Below, one piece after another: positions 26,001 to 49,020 of a stretch of 64,000 bases of DNA. A program made the translations under genes and the position numbers. A model generated the notes under the pieces. The model made no database searches, was not told where the DNA came from, and was given only the letters and a program-made list of their open reading frames with translations. The stretch covers positions 36,634,898-36,698,897 of the forward strand of contig NC_092577.1 in NCBI RefSeq assembly GCF_037975245.1, read 5' to 3'. Within the stretch, counting starts at the first letter, position 1; the number at the start of each line of letters is the position of its first letter. This DNA comes from Apostichopus japonicus. Taxonomy: Eukaryota > Echinodermata > Holothuroidea > Aspidochirotida > Stichopodidae.

Positions 26001-29000
26001 GGGGCTGGCGCCCCCCAGCCCCCTGGTTCCTACGCCCTTGGTTGTGAGGTTATTGGTGACGTGAGGTTATTGGTGAGGTGAGGTGTGGTGAAGTGTTGTG
26101 AGGTGTGGTGAATGTGGTGAGGTGAGTTGTGGTGAGGTTATTGGTAAGGTGAAGTTATTGGTGAGGTGTGGTGTGGTGTGGTGAGGTGAGGTGTGGTGGT
26201 GTGAGGTCTGGTGAGGGGAGGTGTGGTGTGGTGCGGTTATTGGTGAGGTGAGGTGTGGAGAGTTGTGGTGAGGTGTGGTGAGGTAAGGTGTGTTGAGATG
26301 AGGTGAGGTGTGGTGTGATGAGGTGTGGTTATAGGTGAGGTGAGTTGTGGTTAGGTGAGTTGAGGTGTGGTGAGGTTATTGATGATACTCCCAATACCTG
26401 ATGGTCTGTTTCTTCAATGTTTCTAAGAGTCTCCCTAAGGAAAGAAAGATTGAAAACAGTGTGAATCACACTCACCTCTAAAAGCAATGCACAATCTTCC
26501 ACTGTTTTAGTCAAGGTTCCTACATGGTCAATAGATGGTTCAAGTCCTACAACCCCAGTGTAAGGAACCAAACCAAAGGTGGGTTTAAGACCGACTACCC
26601 CACACCAAGCGGCCGGAAGACGGACTGATCCACCCTGATCCGAACCGATGGCTAATCTGACATCACCAGATGCAACCTAATGTATAAAGAATCAAAGATT
26701 ATACCATCATAAAGAACGTTGGTGCTTGCTGTATATCTTAGTATGTTTGTAGCAAGTCTAAGCAAGTCAAAAAGAGACAAATTCTGGTTTCCTGGGAAAC
26801 CTACAAAACAACTTTCCAAAGAGAGATGTAGATTTATTGGAACGGAACCCTTGGGTGTCATACTTTCAAATTATATCAGAAAGCCATGATTTCTGGCAAA
26901 GGCCAAAAGGCACAGAGAAGATTACTTAACATTCCGTCGTTCCCTCGACCTTAGGAAATATGATTGGTAGGTAACATAAATGTCAAACTTCCCAGGAAAA
27001 GAAAAAATATTGAAACGAAACAAGACAAAGGACTGAAAATACTTTGAACTACTGAGATTTGTTAAATTGGTCATTGTCAATCGAATTGATCATAAATGTT
27101 CTCGAAACTTGCTTTGATGTAATGTACAAATCATTGTAGTTAAAATTGGAATTTTCATAGGTGAAACATGGTGGGAAAAATGCCCAAAACTTCATTTTCA
27201 GAAGTGGCAACATTATTTTAGGTCTGGCATTTTCCGTTGATGACTGCCATGAAACTTATGAACAGTCCTGTTGATTGAATTTATTATGTATTTATGAATA
27301 ACATAGTTTTTGTTAATTTCTTTACGCCAGCTACCATGCATCCTGGCCAATCTGCACGTTATGTCCAAAATATATACAGCATATGGAAATCAAACTGAAC
27401 ACAAGTGGCGAAGTGAGCTTATGTAATATATAATGATAAGAAATCATAATAATGAATGAAACTCCCTCAGTTAAATACTTTTAGCAGGTTTCATTTCCAA
27501 ATCCCAGCACTCTCTCAGATTGTAAGTGTGGACAATTGGCCTACCTACAATTTCTGCAACACCTGATTATCACACTTAAATTTATGCCAAGGATGAAAGA
27601 ACACATTTCCTTCGCATATATCTCTCAACATGTCCTACTGTATGTGTATTTGCGAGAGAAACCAGCTTCTGTCACGGTAACAATTTGTACAAGCTTATGC
27701 ATCTTTCTACAATTTGATTGGGGTATTGATTTTACTGCTAAGGAAAATAGAAAACGTGAATGTTTGCAGACATTGGTTTAGGCTGTTACTATGGCAACCA
27801 AATATATGTTTTATTAATATACAATATATATTAATATTGTGAAGCAAAATGGACAACTGACAACTACGTATTCAAGGACTTGCAATTTACTCTAAATTAA
27901 CATTTAAGCAGTTTTTGCAGTTTGGTCACAAACTTTGTCAAACCTACCCAAAGTTACTCAAGATATTAAAGATAGTTTAAGAATGTAATAAGACAGGAAG
28001 CTTCATTTGACTCTTAATATTTTGCTGACCATGCACTTTTTCATAATAATGTTAATAACATGTGTAAAAATGAAATTAAAAGATTTAAAAAGATTCACTG
28101 TTTATTTCATTTCAATATATGAAATGATAACGATCACCTTTATTGTTATCAAATTTTAGCATTGGAGTCACTCCCAAGGAAGTATGTTTAGCAAAACATA
28201 ATAGCAGGGAACTTTCAATCAGTCATTAGTTATCAAAAATAATAAGAAAAAAGTTTGTTTTTGCCTCAAAAATGTTAGTGAATGTAAATTGCCTTGGTAG
28301 TAAGTAGAGAGTGTAGCAACACAACATTAGGTATTTGTATCTGTTCTTTTACCATTACCTTTTGTTTTCTCTATTTTGCGCCTTGAGTACCCCGCAGGAG
28401 GGATATGTGTGCATTATGAATCGTTATATTTATTATTATTATTATTTTGAGATACTGACCTACATTACAACAGGGCTTTGTAATATATGAACTTTTACCA
28501 GAGTTGCACTGCCACTGCTTGAACCACCAGCACTATGAAGAGGATTATGAAAGTTTAGGGTAGGTCCACTATGACTGGTGAAACTGGACCCTGAGACGCA
28601 AAGATTTTCACATGATGTCTTGCCTATGATGTGGCCACCTTTGACATGAAAGGAGAAAAAAGGAGAAAAAATCTGAACTGGGAAAAAACTCCTTCTTGAA
28701 TACCAAAATTCAAGAAAATTTTTTTCTCATCATGTACTGTTCAACATAACATGGTTCTGTGTAAAATGTTACTCAGAGAGTTCACATAATTTGGGTGTCA
28801 GTTTGTTATACTGTACAGTTGTTTTATAATACATGATACTGCAATTACTTGTGTGTAGTTAACAAAAACTCAATTCCTCATTGAATTCTATTAAAGTCTC
28901 AATACGTGTTTGAACATTGAGGAATTTCAGAAAACAAGCTTCCGAAGAAGATTCATTGTTTCTTACTCTAAATGCACTCCGACCAGGTTGGTTTAATGGA

Positions 29001-32000
29001 GAAAAGTTGTCCCAATCGAAAGAAAGAAATTTATTTTCTTTTGCCCTTACGGTGCTAATGATTTACCGTCAAAACACTGCGACCTATCATATCAGCATGT
29101 TCATTACACAAATGTAACCTATCTATACTTGTATCGTCCACTTTTTGTACCAATTTCACGGAGGAAAGTCTGAAAACACCTGTTAATTCCTTGCAATGGA
29201 AGGAAATGACACAATTTCGGAAGCTACATCCCAAAGAACGGAAGAAAGATACTATTCAAGAGAAGGGACCTAACACAGGCTAGCCATGAGAGTGAAAGTA
29301 AGTCCTAAGCGTTAACAAATCTTTACAAAAAGTTTAAGGACAGATAACTCAATACAAATAATGATTATTGATATGAAAATTGCAAAGAACGGTGTTATTT
29401 TTACTGAGCATTTAGGGCAGTAAGCTGGAAAGGTCAAAGTTACAATTTGGCAAACACACATTGAAAATTTAAGTTCTACCAATTCCATTTAATTACCATC
29501 TGAGCTGGAAAATTAAAGAGTATTATTGAAGTTATTCTAATGCTGAGGATATAAAGGGTAAGGCATCCATCAAATGCCAATTCTATTGATTCCAAGATGC
29601 AATATGACATAAATTATCGAATACCCTCAGGTTGACAGGCCATATCTTGTTGTCTGTTTCTATCTGAGTATATTGCTAGATGTCACATCCAGGGCTAGTC
29701 GCCCATGTCATCTTCGTACCTGCATCAAGAATAGACGTGACAACGGTGGCATCATACTCTGGGTAGTAACCTTCTAAAGCAGCACATCCAACCGTCATAG
29801 GTGCTCCCGCTACGCCAACATTATCTTTAATGCCTACTGTCATGCCAGCCAACTTTCCCTGTTTGGAACCTTTGATATCAACTCTCCAGCACCTGCGAAA
29901 GATGATGTTACACTGTAGAGCTCTGTTCATTGTCAATATTAAAGAAGACAGATAAATATCACATTCCTCTCCCCTCCACACACACCCTCGGCATCACACT
30001 CCCAATTCATATAATAGGCTCCCACACACACCCTCGGCACCACACTCCCAATTCATAAAATAGGCTCATAAAGTTCTGTTGATAAATATTAGAAAGGAAC
30101 TAGTTTTCCCTATGCTTTCACTTTTTTTTACCATCTTTAACATGTGTTTTAAACTTACCGATGGCAAGTAAAGATTTTGTTCTCCATAACATTATACTAT
30201 CATTATAATAATTCACACTGGGGAATGTCGAATAACTCCAACACTGGTAAACTAAAGAACATAAAATGATATATTGTGGCTTACTTTGTAGTATGCTGGA
30301 ACAGTTTTTGTAGTAAATTTTAAGACTTTAAAATTTCGGGCCAAACTGAAGATCTTTAGAAGGATTTTCTGGTGACTGAAGTTGCTTGCCAAAATTTTCA
30401 GCATCGTTATGCCAAAACCACATCTTCATGCCACGAAAGTGTCCATTAGCTATAGGTTGCATCTAAAAACCCGCAGTTTGTGCTGAATGGCAGGTTTTTC
30501 CAGTTGGTTTAGCTGAGTGATCAGTCCCATCTTTTCACACCTCAGTTGAGCTGCCTATTCGCCTATTATGCAACTCTTCACACAGCTAGTAGCCAAATCA
30601 CTATCAAGTCAAGGCAGACATGGCAAGGTGTGAACAAATCAACTCTTCCAAACTAATCAGTCTGTTTGCAGAAGAGATAAAGTTTTCAAATTTGCTTTTA
30701 TTCTGATGTGTTAGCCATACACAGTAAATTGGCATCATTTCCTCAAAACTTTCTTCCCCACAACAACACCCCCCCCCCCCTTGTTCCCCTTTCTTGCCTC
30801 CTTTCCTCCATATTTGACAATACCCTAGTTCAATTCCCAGGTTGGCATCAACTTCCATTTGTAGTTCATTCTCTCAATACAACCAAACTCACATTTGATT
30901 GCTGCCGACATTAGAAACTTTCATAATATGTAACTTATTGTGTACTCAGCTGGCAAATCAATTAATTTACAGCTTAGCTCGCCTAGGTCAACACTAGTCT
31001 GTGCAGTTGGCTATAATTAGTCTTATTAATGGTCATACCTTTCACTTGTGATGTATCATGTAAATTATTTCTATTGTTCTACGAAAGTCTTGCCTTTCAC
31101 CCTTCTTGAATATTCATTATTTCATAGCTTGTTGCCAAAAAAGTACTGTCTTGATAATGAAAGGTGGCCTTTGTTTACAAATCATGCGTAATGGTAGTGT
31201 TCTACCTCTTGCATAACTTTCTTGCCTTAACCACAAATCCACGCCACTTGCTATAGAATCTGCAGAGAGGAAAGGTCCATTCAAAAATTCTCGCTGTTTT
31301 TATCATTATTTTAACCAAGAATTAACTAGTGTCTTGATCAATTAGCCATCGAGATGTGAGTGAACACTGTTCCACATTGTTGCTGTTTCCTCCACCGCCC
31401 TTATTCTTATAAATACTTAATCCTTGAACTGATTTGAAAGCACTAATCACTGGCCATTAAACCTAGTGATATTCTGGAACCACAATAGAGAGACGAAAGA
31501 TAAATTTTGCTTGTTTATTTCATTTTGTTCGAGTCTCCACACACTGTTAACTCACCATCCATTCAGTTTGTTATTCTCCTTTTTAGGTCGATAACCTGGA
31601 GTACGAGGAAACTTCACAGGCAGACCAGGCTCTGGTAATTTATCAATAATGGAAAATCCATCGCAAAGCGACTGCATCAGTGCTTGGTATTCTTTCAATT
31701 CATCCTCCTTAACGTCAACATCAAGATTTCTTGCTATTTCTTGAAGCTGAGGGAGGGATGGCAACTTCACTGATGCCTCAGAGTATAACTTCTCTGACAA
31801 ATCAAAACAAAAGGCCAAGTAAAGTTGATTTTGTTACTTTTTATGCTAGAGGATATTAAGATCTCTTAACGATACACTTCATTTCCAAACAGAAACCGGA
31901 AAAAATGTGGGGCAAGGCTATTTAATTTGCTTTAAGATAATACTAACATGTAAGAATTTCTGGGAGACAAAATATTTAGAAACAATTTTCAGTGTAATCA

Positions 32001-32848
32001 GAATATTGTACATAATTCTATGAATTCATAATCATCTCATGTTAGCTGAAACTTAGTTTTACTTCAGAGGTTGTATCATAGTGTTGGTATTATGTAACTG
32101 CATGGTTAATTCCCTCAACTTACAAGGAATGTTACAACACTTGAAACACCTAAACATCACATTCTTATTGCATTGCAATCTTCAAATTAAAATATTTGTC
32201 TGATGCATAATTAAACCCACTGATCCTAGGCTTTAGAACAGCACAAGTAACATACTGTAGGCCATTGATACAGATCAAGAAAATAGTTCCATTCATTAAA
32301 AAAAACTAGACTATGCCCTAGAAAAAAATGCAATCCTTCCAAATGTAAAAATGTGCTAGTTTCTAGTACAACATTGGCAAACATTCATGTTGCCTAGACC
32401 CAAATTTCATATTTTCCAAGGTAAAGAATTGCTAGGCCTCTAGGAAGTTCCAACCACCTATATGTCTGTCACGGTGGTCTACACATGCAGTGCCCGTATA
32501 AGTAGTCCTTCCTGCAACTAGTCTAGCTAGAACCAATCAACCCCTTCAATGCTTCCGATGTTTTCTACACAAAGTTACCTTTAGAAAGCTGCAAAGTGCA
32601 AGAGGGAACATTATACTGCGTTAGGCCTAATGTCGTGTAGCAAAATGCAACATTGACCAGTACACACTGTACCTGTGGAAATCCCAGTTAATATGACTTA
32701 GCTATGCTAATAAGTAATATATCCCTACGATTTGTCTAGTTTGTAGTGTAACCTAGAAGTAGTAATGTCTGACTCCCAACGTATGCCGCACTGCATTGAT
32801 ATATTAACAAGTCAACCTTCTTATTCAATTAAGTTCCATACCTGACAT
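20068..32848 (-). CDS. Amidase-signature family hydrolase (11 exons, 512 aa)
   Basis: Coding exons, 5' to 3': 32848-32842, 31793-31556, 29892-29720, 28638-28499, 26676-26476, 24727-24656, 23422-23257, 22558-22496, 21244-21144, 20597-20411, 20258-20068; total 1539 nt. The product should hydrolyse an amide bond, probably in the cytosol as no signal peptide is seen; the substrate is unknown. Residues 1-80 look helical, as in the Rhodococcus/Pseudomonas amidases. The Ser-cisSer-Lys triad is intact: K104 in GIKDN, S179 in GGSSSGSA, S203 in GSDQGGSVR. The spacings (75 and 24) equal those of FAAH (K142/S217/S241). [32 protein letters not shown] and a late TGMPSITV are also typical. The last exon ends MTQV then TAA, but GTATAAG could also be a donor to an unseen short exon. 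Introns carry the 21.5-kb, 23.6-kb and 25.4-kb repeats; others, including 26677-28498, 29893-31555 and 31794-32841, show nothing else notable. Confidence 0.92.
21500..22115. repeat. 60-bp minisatellite in an amidase intron
   Basis: About ten nearly identical 60-bp units, each with GCAATGGTCTATAAATGGTT, CTGGGTTGTAGC, a short variable AGCTTGGGT/AAGCTTTGGT segment and GGTTACCTGCAGGCC. The array lies in the intron between the exons at 22558-22496 and 21244-21144. Since 60 is divisible by three, long frames stay open on both strands; these are artefacts. The units contain no splice junction in use. Confidence 0.97.
23560..24215. repeat. Diverged repeat family carrying DR1-like motifs
   Basis: About four diverged copies of a unit of roughly 130-150 bp: AATGACCTTTGACC, an AC-rich link, CAATAGGCTTCTT, CTCAATGTGGTACTTCTACA, CACTAAATATGAGGTC, TTCTTGAGATATCATGTTTA and CAAGGTTTTCACAATTTGAC. 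It ends in a CA-rich tail near 24180-24220, as interspersed elements often do. It sits in the amidase intron between 24656 and 23422. Confidence 0.75.
25430..26395. repeat. GGTGAGGTGTGGTGA simple-sequence array
   Basis: Degenerate tandem repeats built from GGTGAG, GTGTGGTGA and GAGGTTATTGGTGAG fill an amidase intron and reach to within about 80 bp of the exon at 26476. They contain many GGTGAG strings that look like 5' splice sites on the plus strand, but the gene is transcribed from the minus strand. The array is interrupted by a hAT-like element. Confidence 0.93.
25673..26040. mobile_element. hAT-like MITE (368 bp) inside the GGTGA array
   Basis: The element starts CAGTGGCATAGGAA and its other end read inward is CAAGGGCGTAGGAA, a terminal inverted repeat starting CA and sharing the GGCRTAGGAA core. 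Both sides are bordered by GTTGTGAG (25665-25672 and 26041-26048), an 8-bp duplication as hAT transposases make. GTTGTGAG is also a common word of the host array, so the duplication alone is weak evidence. Inside, two related segments (CAATTTGGTG at 25801 and 25881) suggest an internal duplication. No transposase is encoded. Confidence 0.7.
29983..30062. repeat. Two-copy direct repeat (about 48 bp)
   Basis: CACACACCCTCGGCATCACA, then CTCCCAATTCAT and AATAGGCTC, occurs twice in tandem with a few substitutions. It lies in the amidase intron 29893-31555, just upstream of the exon 29892-29720, and has no coding role that I can see. Confidence 0.85.
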
Positions 32849-33167
32849 GATGATGATCAAGAATAAATATGGTGTTTCGCAATAGAACTTTGATTCAGCT
32901 GGTCCAGGTCAACTGAACACAATGAAATTATATTCGTTATAAGAAAACAAAAATAAAGTTATCTGACCAGTTTCGTAGTACGATGTTATGCCAAAAATAT
33001 CCCGAGTTCAAGTCACTCCAAGATTAATGTATGTCGTCCAGTTACAACCCTTATCTGTACTAGGAAGAAAAATAACGGTACGGTTCTGTGATTTTGTGTT
33101 GTGAAGACGCATAGAAATTGATCAATTTCTATGGGTTGACGTCGATGACAAATAAACATAAGCAAAC
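32849..33167. promoter_or_regulatory. Divergent promoter between amidase and ADAT2
   Basis: The two start codons lie 319 bp apart in head-to-head orientation, so both 5' untranslated regions and any core promoter elements must fit here or overlap. A CRE-like TGACGTCG is at 33137-33144, only 24 bp before the ADAT2 ATG. No clear TATA box was recognised. Shared control of the two genes is inference from spacing only. Confidence 0.6.
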
Positions 33168-45313
<12,146 letters not shown>

Positions 45314-45344
45314 TCAACAAATTTGCTAAATCAGCTGATGTGAA

Positions 45345-47145
45345 GTAGAAGCTAAGTTGTGAGTTAATGTATAGTGGCTGTTCACATACATCAAGCTGAT
45401 ACAGCTAAGTGGTGAGTCAATGCATAGTGGCTGTTCACATACATCAAGCTGATACAGCGAAGTTGTGAGTTAGTGCATAGTGACTGTTCACATACATCAA
45501 GCTGATACAGCTAAGTGGTGAGTCAATGCATAGTGGCTGTTCACATACATCAAGCTGATACAGCTAAGTGGTGAGTCAATGCATAGTGGCTGTTCACATA
45601 CATCAAGCTGATACAGCGAAGTTGTGAGTTAGTGCATAGTGACTGTTCACATACATCAAGCTGATACAGCTAAGTGGTGAGTCAATGCATAGTGGCTGTT
45701 CACATACATCAAGCTGATACAGCGAAGTTGTGAGTTAGTGCATAGTGACTGTTCACATACATCAAGCTGATACAGCTAAGTGGTGAGTCAATGCATAGTG
45801 GCTGTTCACATACATCAAGCTGATACAGCGAAGTTGTGAGTTAGTGCATAGTGACTGTTCACATACATCAGGCTGATACAGCTAAGTGGTGAGTCAATGC
45901 ATAGTGGCTGTTCACATACATCAAGCTGATACAGCTAAGTTGTGAGTTAGTGCATAGTGACTGTTCACATACATCAGGCTGATACAGCTAAGTTGTGAGT
46001 TAGTGCATAGTGGCTGTTCACATACATCAAGCTGATACAGCTAAGTTGTGAGTTAGTGCATAGTGACTGTTCACATACATCAGGCTGATACAGCTAAGTG
46101 GTGAGTCAATGCATAGTGGCTGTTCACATACATCAAGCTGATACAGCGAAGTTGTGAGTTAGTGCATAGTGACTGTTCACATACATCAAGCTGATACAGC
46201 TAAGTGGTGAGTCAATGCATAGTGGCTGTTCACATACATCAAGCTGATACAGCGAAGTTGTGAGTTAGTGCATAGTGACTGTTCACATACATCAAGCTGA
46301 TACAGCTAAGTGGTGAGTCAATGCATAGTGGCTGTTCACATACATCAAGCTGATACAGCGAAGTTGTGAGTTAGTGCATAGTGACTGTTCACATACATCA
46401 GGCTGATACAGCTAAGTGGTGAGTCAATGCATAGTGGCTGTTCACATACATCAAGCTGATACAGCTAAGTTGTGAGTTAGTGCATAGTGACTGTTCACAT
46501 ACATCAGGCTGATACAGCTAAGTTGTGAGTTAGTGCATAGTGGCTGTTCACATACATCAAGCTGATACAGCTAAGTTGTGAGTTAGTGCATAGTGACTGT
46601 TCACATACATCAGGCTGATACAGCTAAGTGGTGAGTCAATGCATAGTGGCTGTTCACATACATCAAGCTGATACATCTAAGTTGTGAGTTAATGCATAGT
46701 GGCTCTCCACATACATCAGGCTGATACAGCTAAGTGGTGAGTCAATGCATAGTGGCTGTTCACATACATCAAGCTGATACAGCGAAGTGGTGAGTCAATG
46801 CATAGTGGCTGTTCACATACATCAAGCTGATACATCTAAGTTGTGAGTTAATGCATAGTGGCTGTTCACATACATCAAGCTGATACAGCGAAGTGGTGAG
46901 TTAATGCATAGTGGCTGTTCACATACATCAAGCTGATACATCTAAGTTGTGAGTTAATGCATAGTGGCTGTTCACATACATCAAGCTGATACAGCTAAGT
47001 TGTGAGTTAATGCATAGTGGCTGTTCACATACACAAAGCTGATACAGCTAAGAGGTGAGTCAATGCATAGTGGCTGTTCACATACATCAAGCTGATACTG
47101 CAAAGTGGTGAGTTAATGCATAGTGGCTGTTCACATACATCAAGT
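45345..47145. repeat. 53-bp satellite after the ADAT2 stop
   Basis: About 34 units of 53 bp, for example GTGAGTTAGTGCATAGTGAC, TGTTCACATACATCAAGCTG, ATACAGCGAAGTT. The 53-bp phase is exact at 45361, 45414 and 45467. Two unit types (GAGTCAATGCATAGTGGCTG and GAGTTAGTGCATAGTGACTG) alternate, making a 106-bp dimer, and a larger block recurs 530 bp apart (ten units). The array begins 32 bp past the stop, so it probably lies in the 3' untranslated region unless the mRNA ends very early. Confidence 0.97.
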
Positions 47146-49020
47146 TTAATGCTATACCAAACCAAACTGTGCATTGCTTAAATCACATGAAAACTCAAGC
47201 AGACACTTTACCAGAATTATTGACTACTGAAACCTGTTATCTGTTGAAATGTCACTGATTTAACATTGAAGTAATTCATTTGTAACAAAGAAAATTTTGG
47301 ATCTAATATATGCTGAGATCTAATATATGCTGGGATCAGGTACATAGCCAGGGGGGAGCGGGGGTGCGACTGCTCTACCCCCCCTTTCAGTGTCAAAAAA
47401 AATGTTTGAAAAACTTTTTTTAGCATGGTATTTTGTCAGTGCTCTTTTGATCTTTAATACTCGTCAGCTCCGTTAACTCGATAATAATCTTAGTAACATT
47501 CAGGCATACTGATTCAGCTACTTAGTTTGGCAGATGCAATTAGCTAAATTTAGCCTGTAGCCTATCACAAGCCTTCCTATAAATAATTATTACACTGCTA
47601 ATACACTGCGATAACGATATTTGTTTTTAGGCCACTGCACATGTGGCTGTCTTACAAATTATGAAAGTTTATATTGTCCATCAGTTAAGTTCATCAAATG
47701 TATTCAAGGCCAGACATTGGACAATAAACAAGAATCATCCTGCTGGAAAAACTGTAAATGAGCACTGTTTTGTCTTTCTGATATATTATGTAAAAGAACA
47801 TGTAAAAGCATTCAAACAGGAAACAAAATCTGCTGATAATATGATATGATGAAACTGGCAAAACATTGCACCAGATCACATCTAAGGACCTTCAATTTTT
47901 ACCTTGCTAACATTTTTGAGACCATACTGTTAACTTTAAAACAATTGGTATTAGCGACTTGTTTCAATCTAAGCTTAGGCAACATTTTGCCATGTGCCGC
48001 CCACCAAATTTGCCCAAGTTAAATCTAAATGAATTGTGTTGTGAAAATATGAAGTAAATATTGTTTTCCAGGCCCAATTGGCCAGTTGGAGGATAAGGCA
48101 AGGGAGGTACCACCGTATTAACTCCAGGAAGAAATTCTTTTTAGTGGGGGCATTATTTTGTGTAGTAAAGTGATCAGAGTCCAAAATATGAATGGCAACG
48201 ACATGAAGTTTATGAAGCTGAGAATCACAAACAGCCCAGAGTCTGAATTCCAAATATCTGTGGTTTCTACAGTGGTACACATGTAAGACTTTCATACCTA
48301 ATTTTCAAAGAGTTGTCCATTTTGTAAGAAATAGCTCTGAATTTTAATGTCAGGTCAGACTGATGGCCACCTATGTCTGGGGAGAGAGTAGAAATTCAGG
48401 GTTGACACAAGCTAGGACTGTTGGAGTTAGACCAACACGTTTGGACTTTGTAAGTTTTTCGTACAATTATATTCTTCACATTTTATTCTGCAATTATATT
48501 TTGCACATAGTAGTGAAAGACAGTGCATATTTAAGATGCTTGATAACAACTTTTGTTAGAAACAATCCTAAAGACATGAAATAAACACAGAAACTAAAAG
48601 TTTTCCTTTTTATTATTTCAAAATTCATTGTAAAAGAAAATGGCAGTTCTGTCTAGAACAGATGACATTACTGTTTCCATGAAAAGATTATGAAAATTGT
48701 ATAAAGTCAAAAAAAAAAAAATCGATTTGTCTCAGAACTGCATGAATTTCACCATCCTCCCAAAATGTTGGGTCTGAAATTTTACACCTCTGATGGTGTA
48801 TTTTGAGACATTGTTAAACCAGGTCTATAATTTGCAAGGGTGTGTGGTAAATCTCATCTTATAGCTAGGAGTAAAACAGCTGACAATTTGACCTGTGGGT
48901 GGTCAGTTTCGAGTCTCCCTAGCAGATTTGAGGACAGCAACGATCCACTGCAGGTCAAAAACTATATGAAGAATGATGTAGCAATAGGTCCCAGAGTTAA
49001 ATTCCCAGATTTGCTACGTC
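47146..49020. other. Convergent ADAT2/E2F intergenic region
   Basis: No coding exon was recognised. A truncated GC-rich element fragment (TAGCCAGGGGGGAG) is near 47346. The last 400 bp before the E2F stop should be E2F 3' untranslated sequence on the minus strand. Candidate poly(A) signals for both genes sit close together at 48580-48614. Confidence 0.5.
48580..48614. terminator. Facing poly(A) signals of ADAT2 and E2F
   Basis: Plus-strand AATAAA at 48580-48585 would suit ADAT2 (3.3 kb after its stop), and minus-strand AATAAA (TTTATT at 48609-48614) would suit E2F (about 410 bp after its stop). The E2F signal is well placed; the ADAT2 signal is less certain because plus-strand AATAAA also occurs earlier, near 47720. 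Confidence 0.4.
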
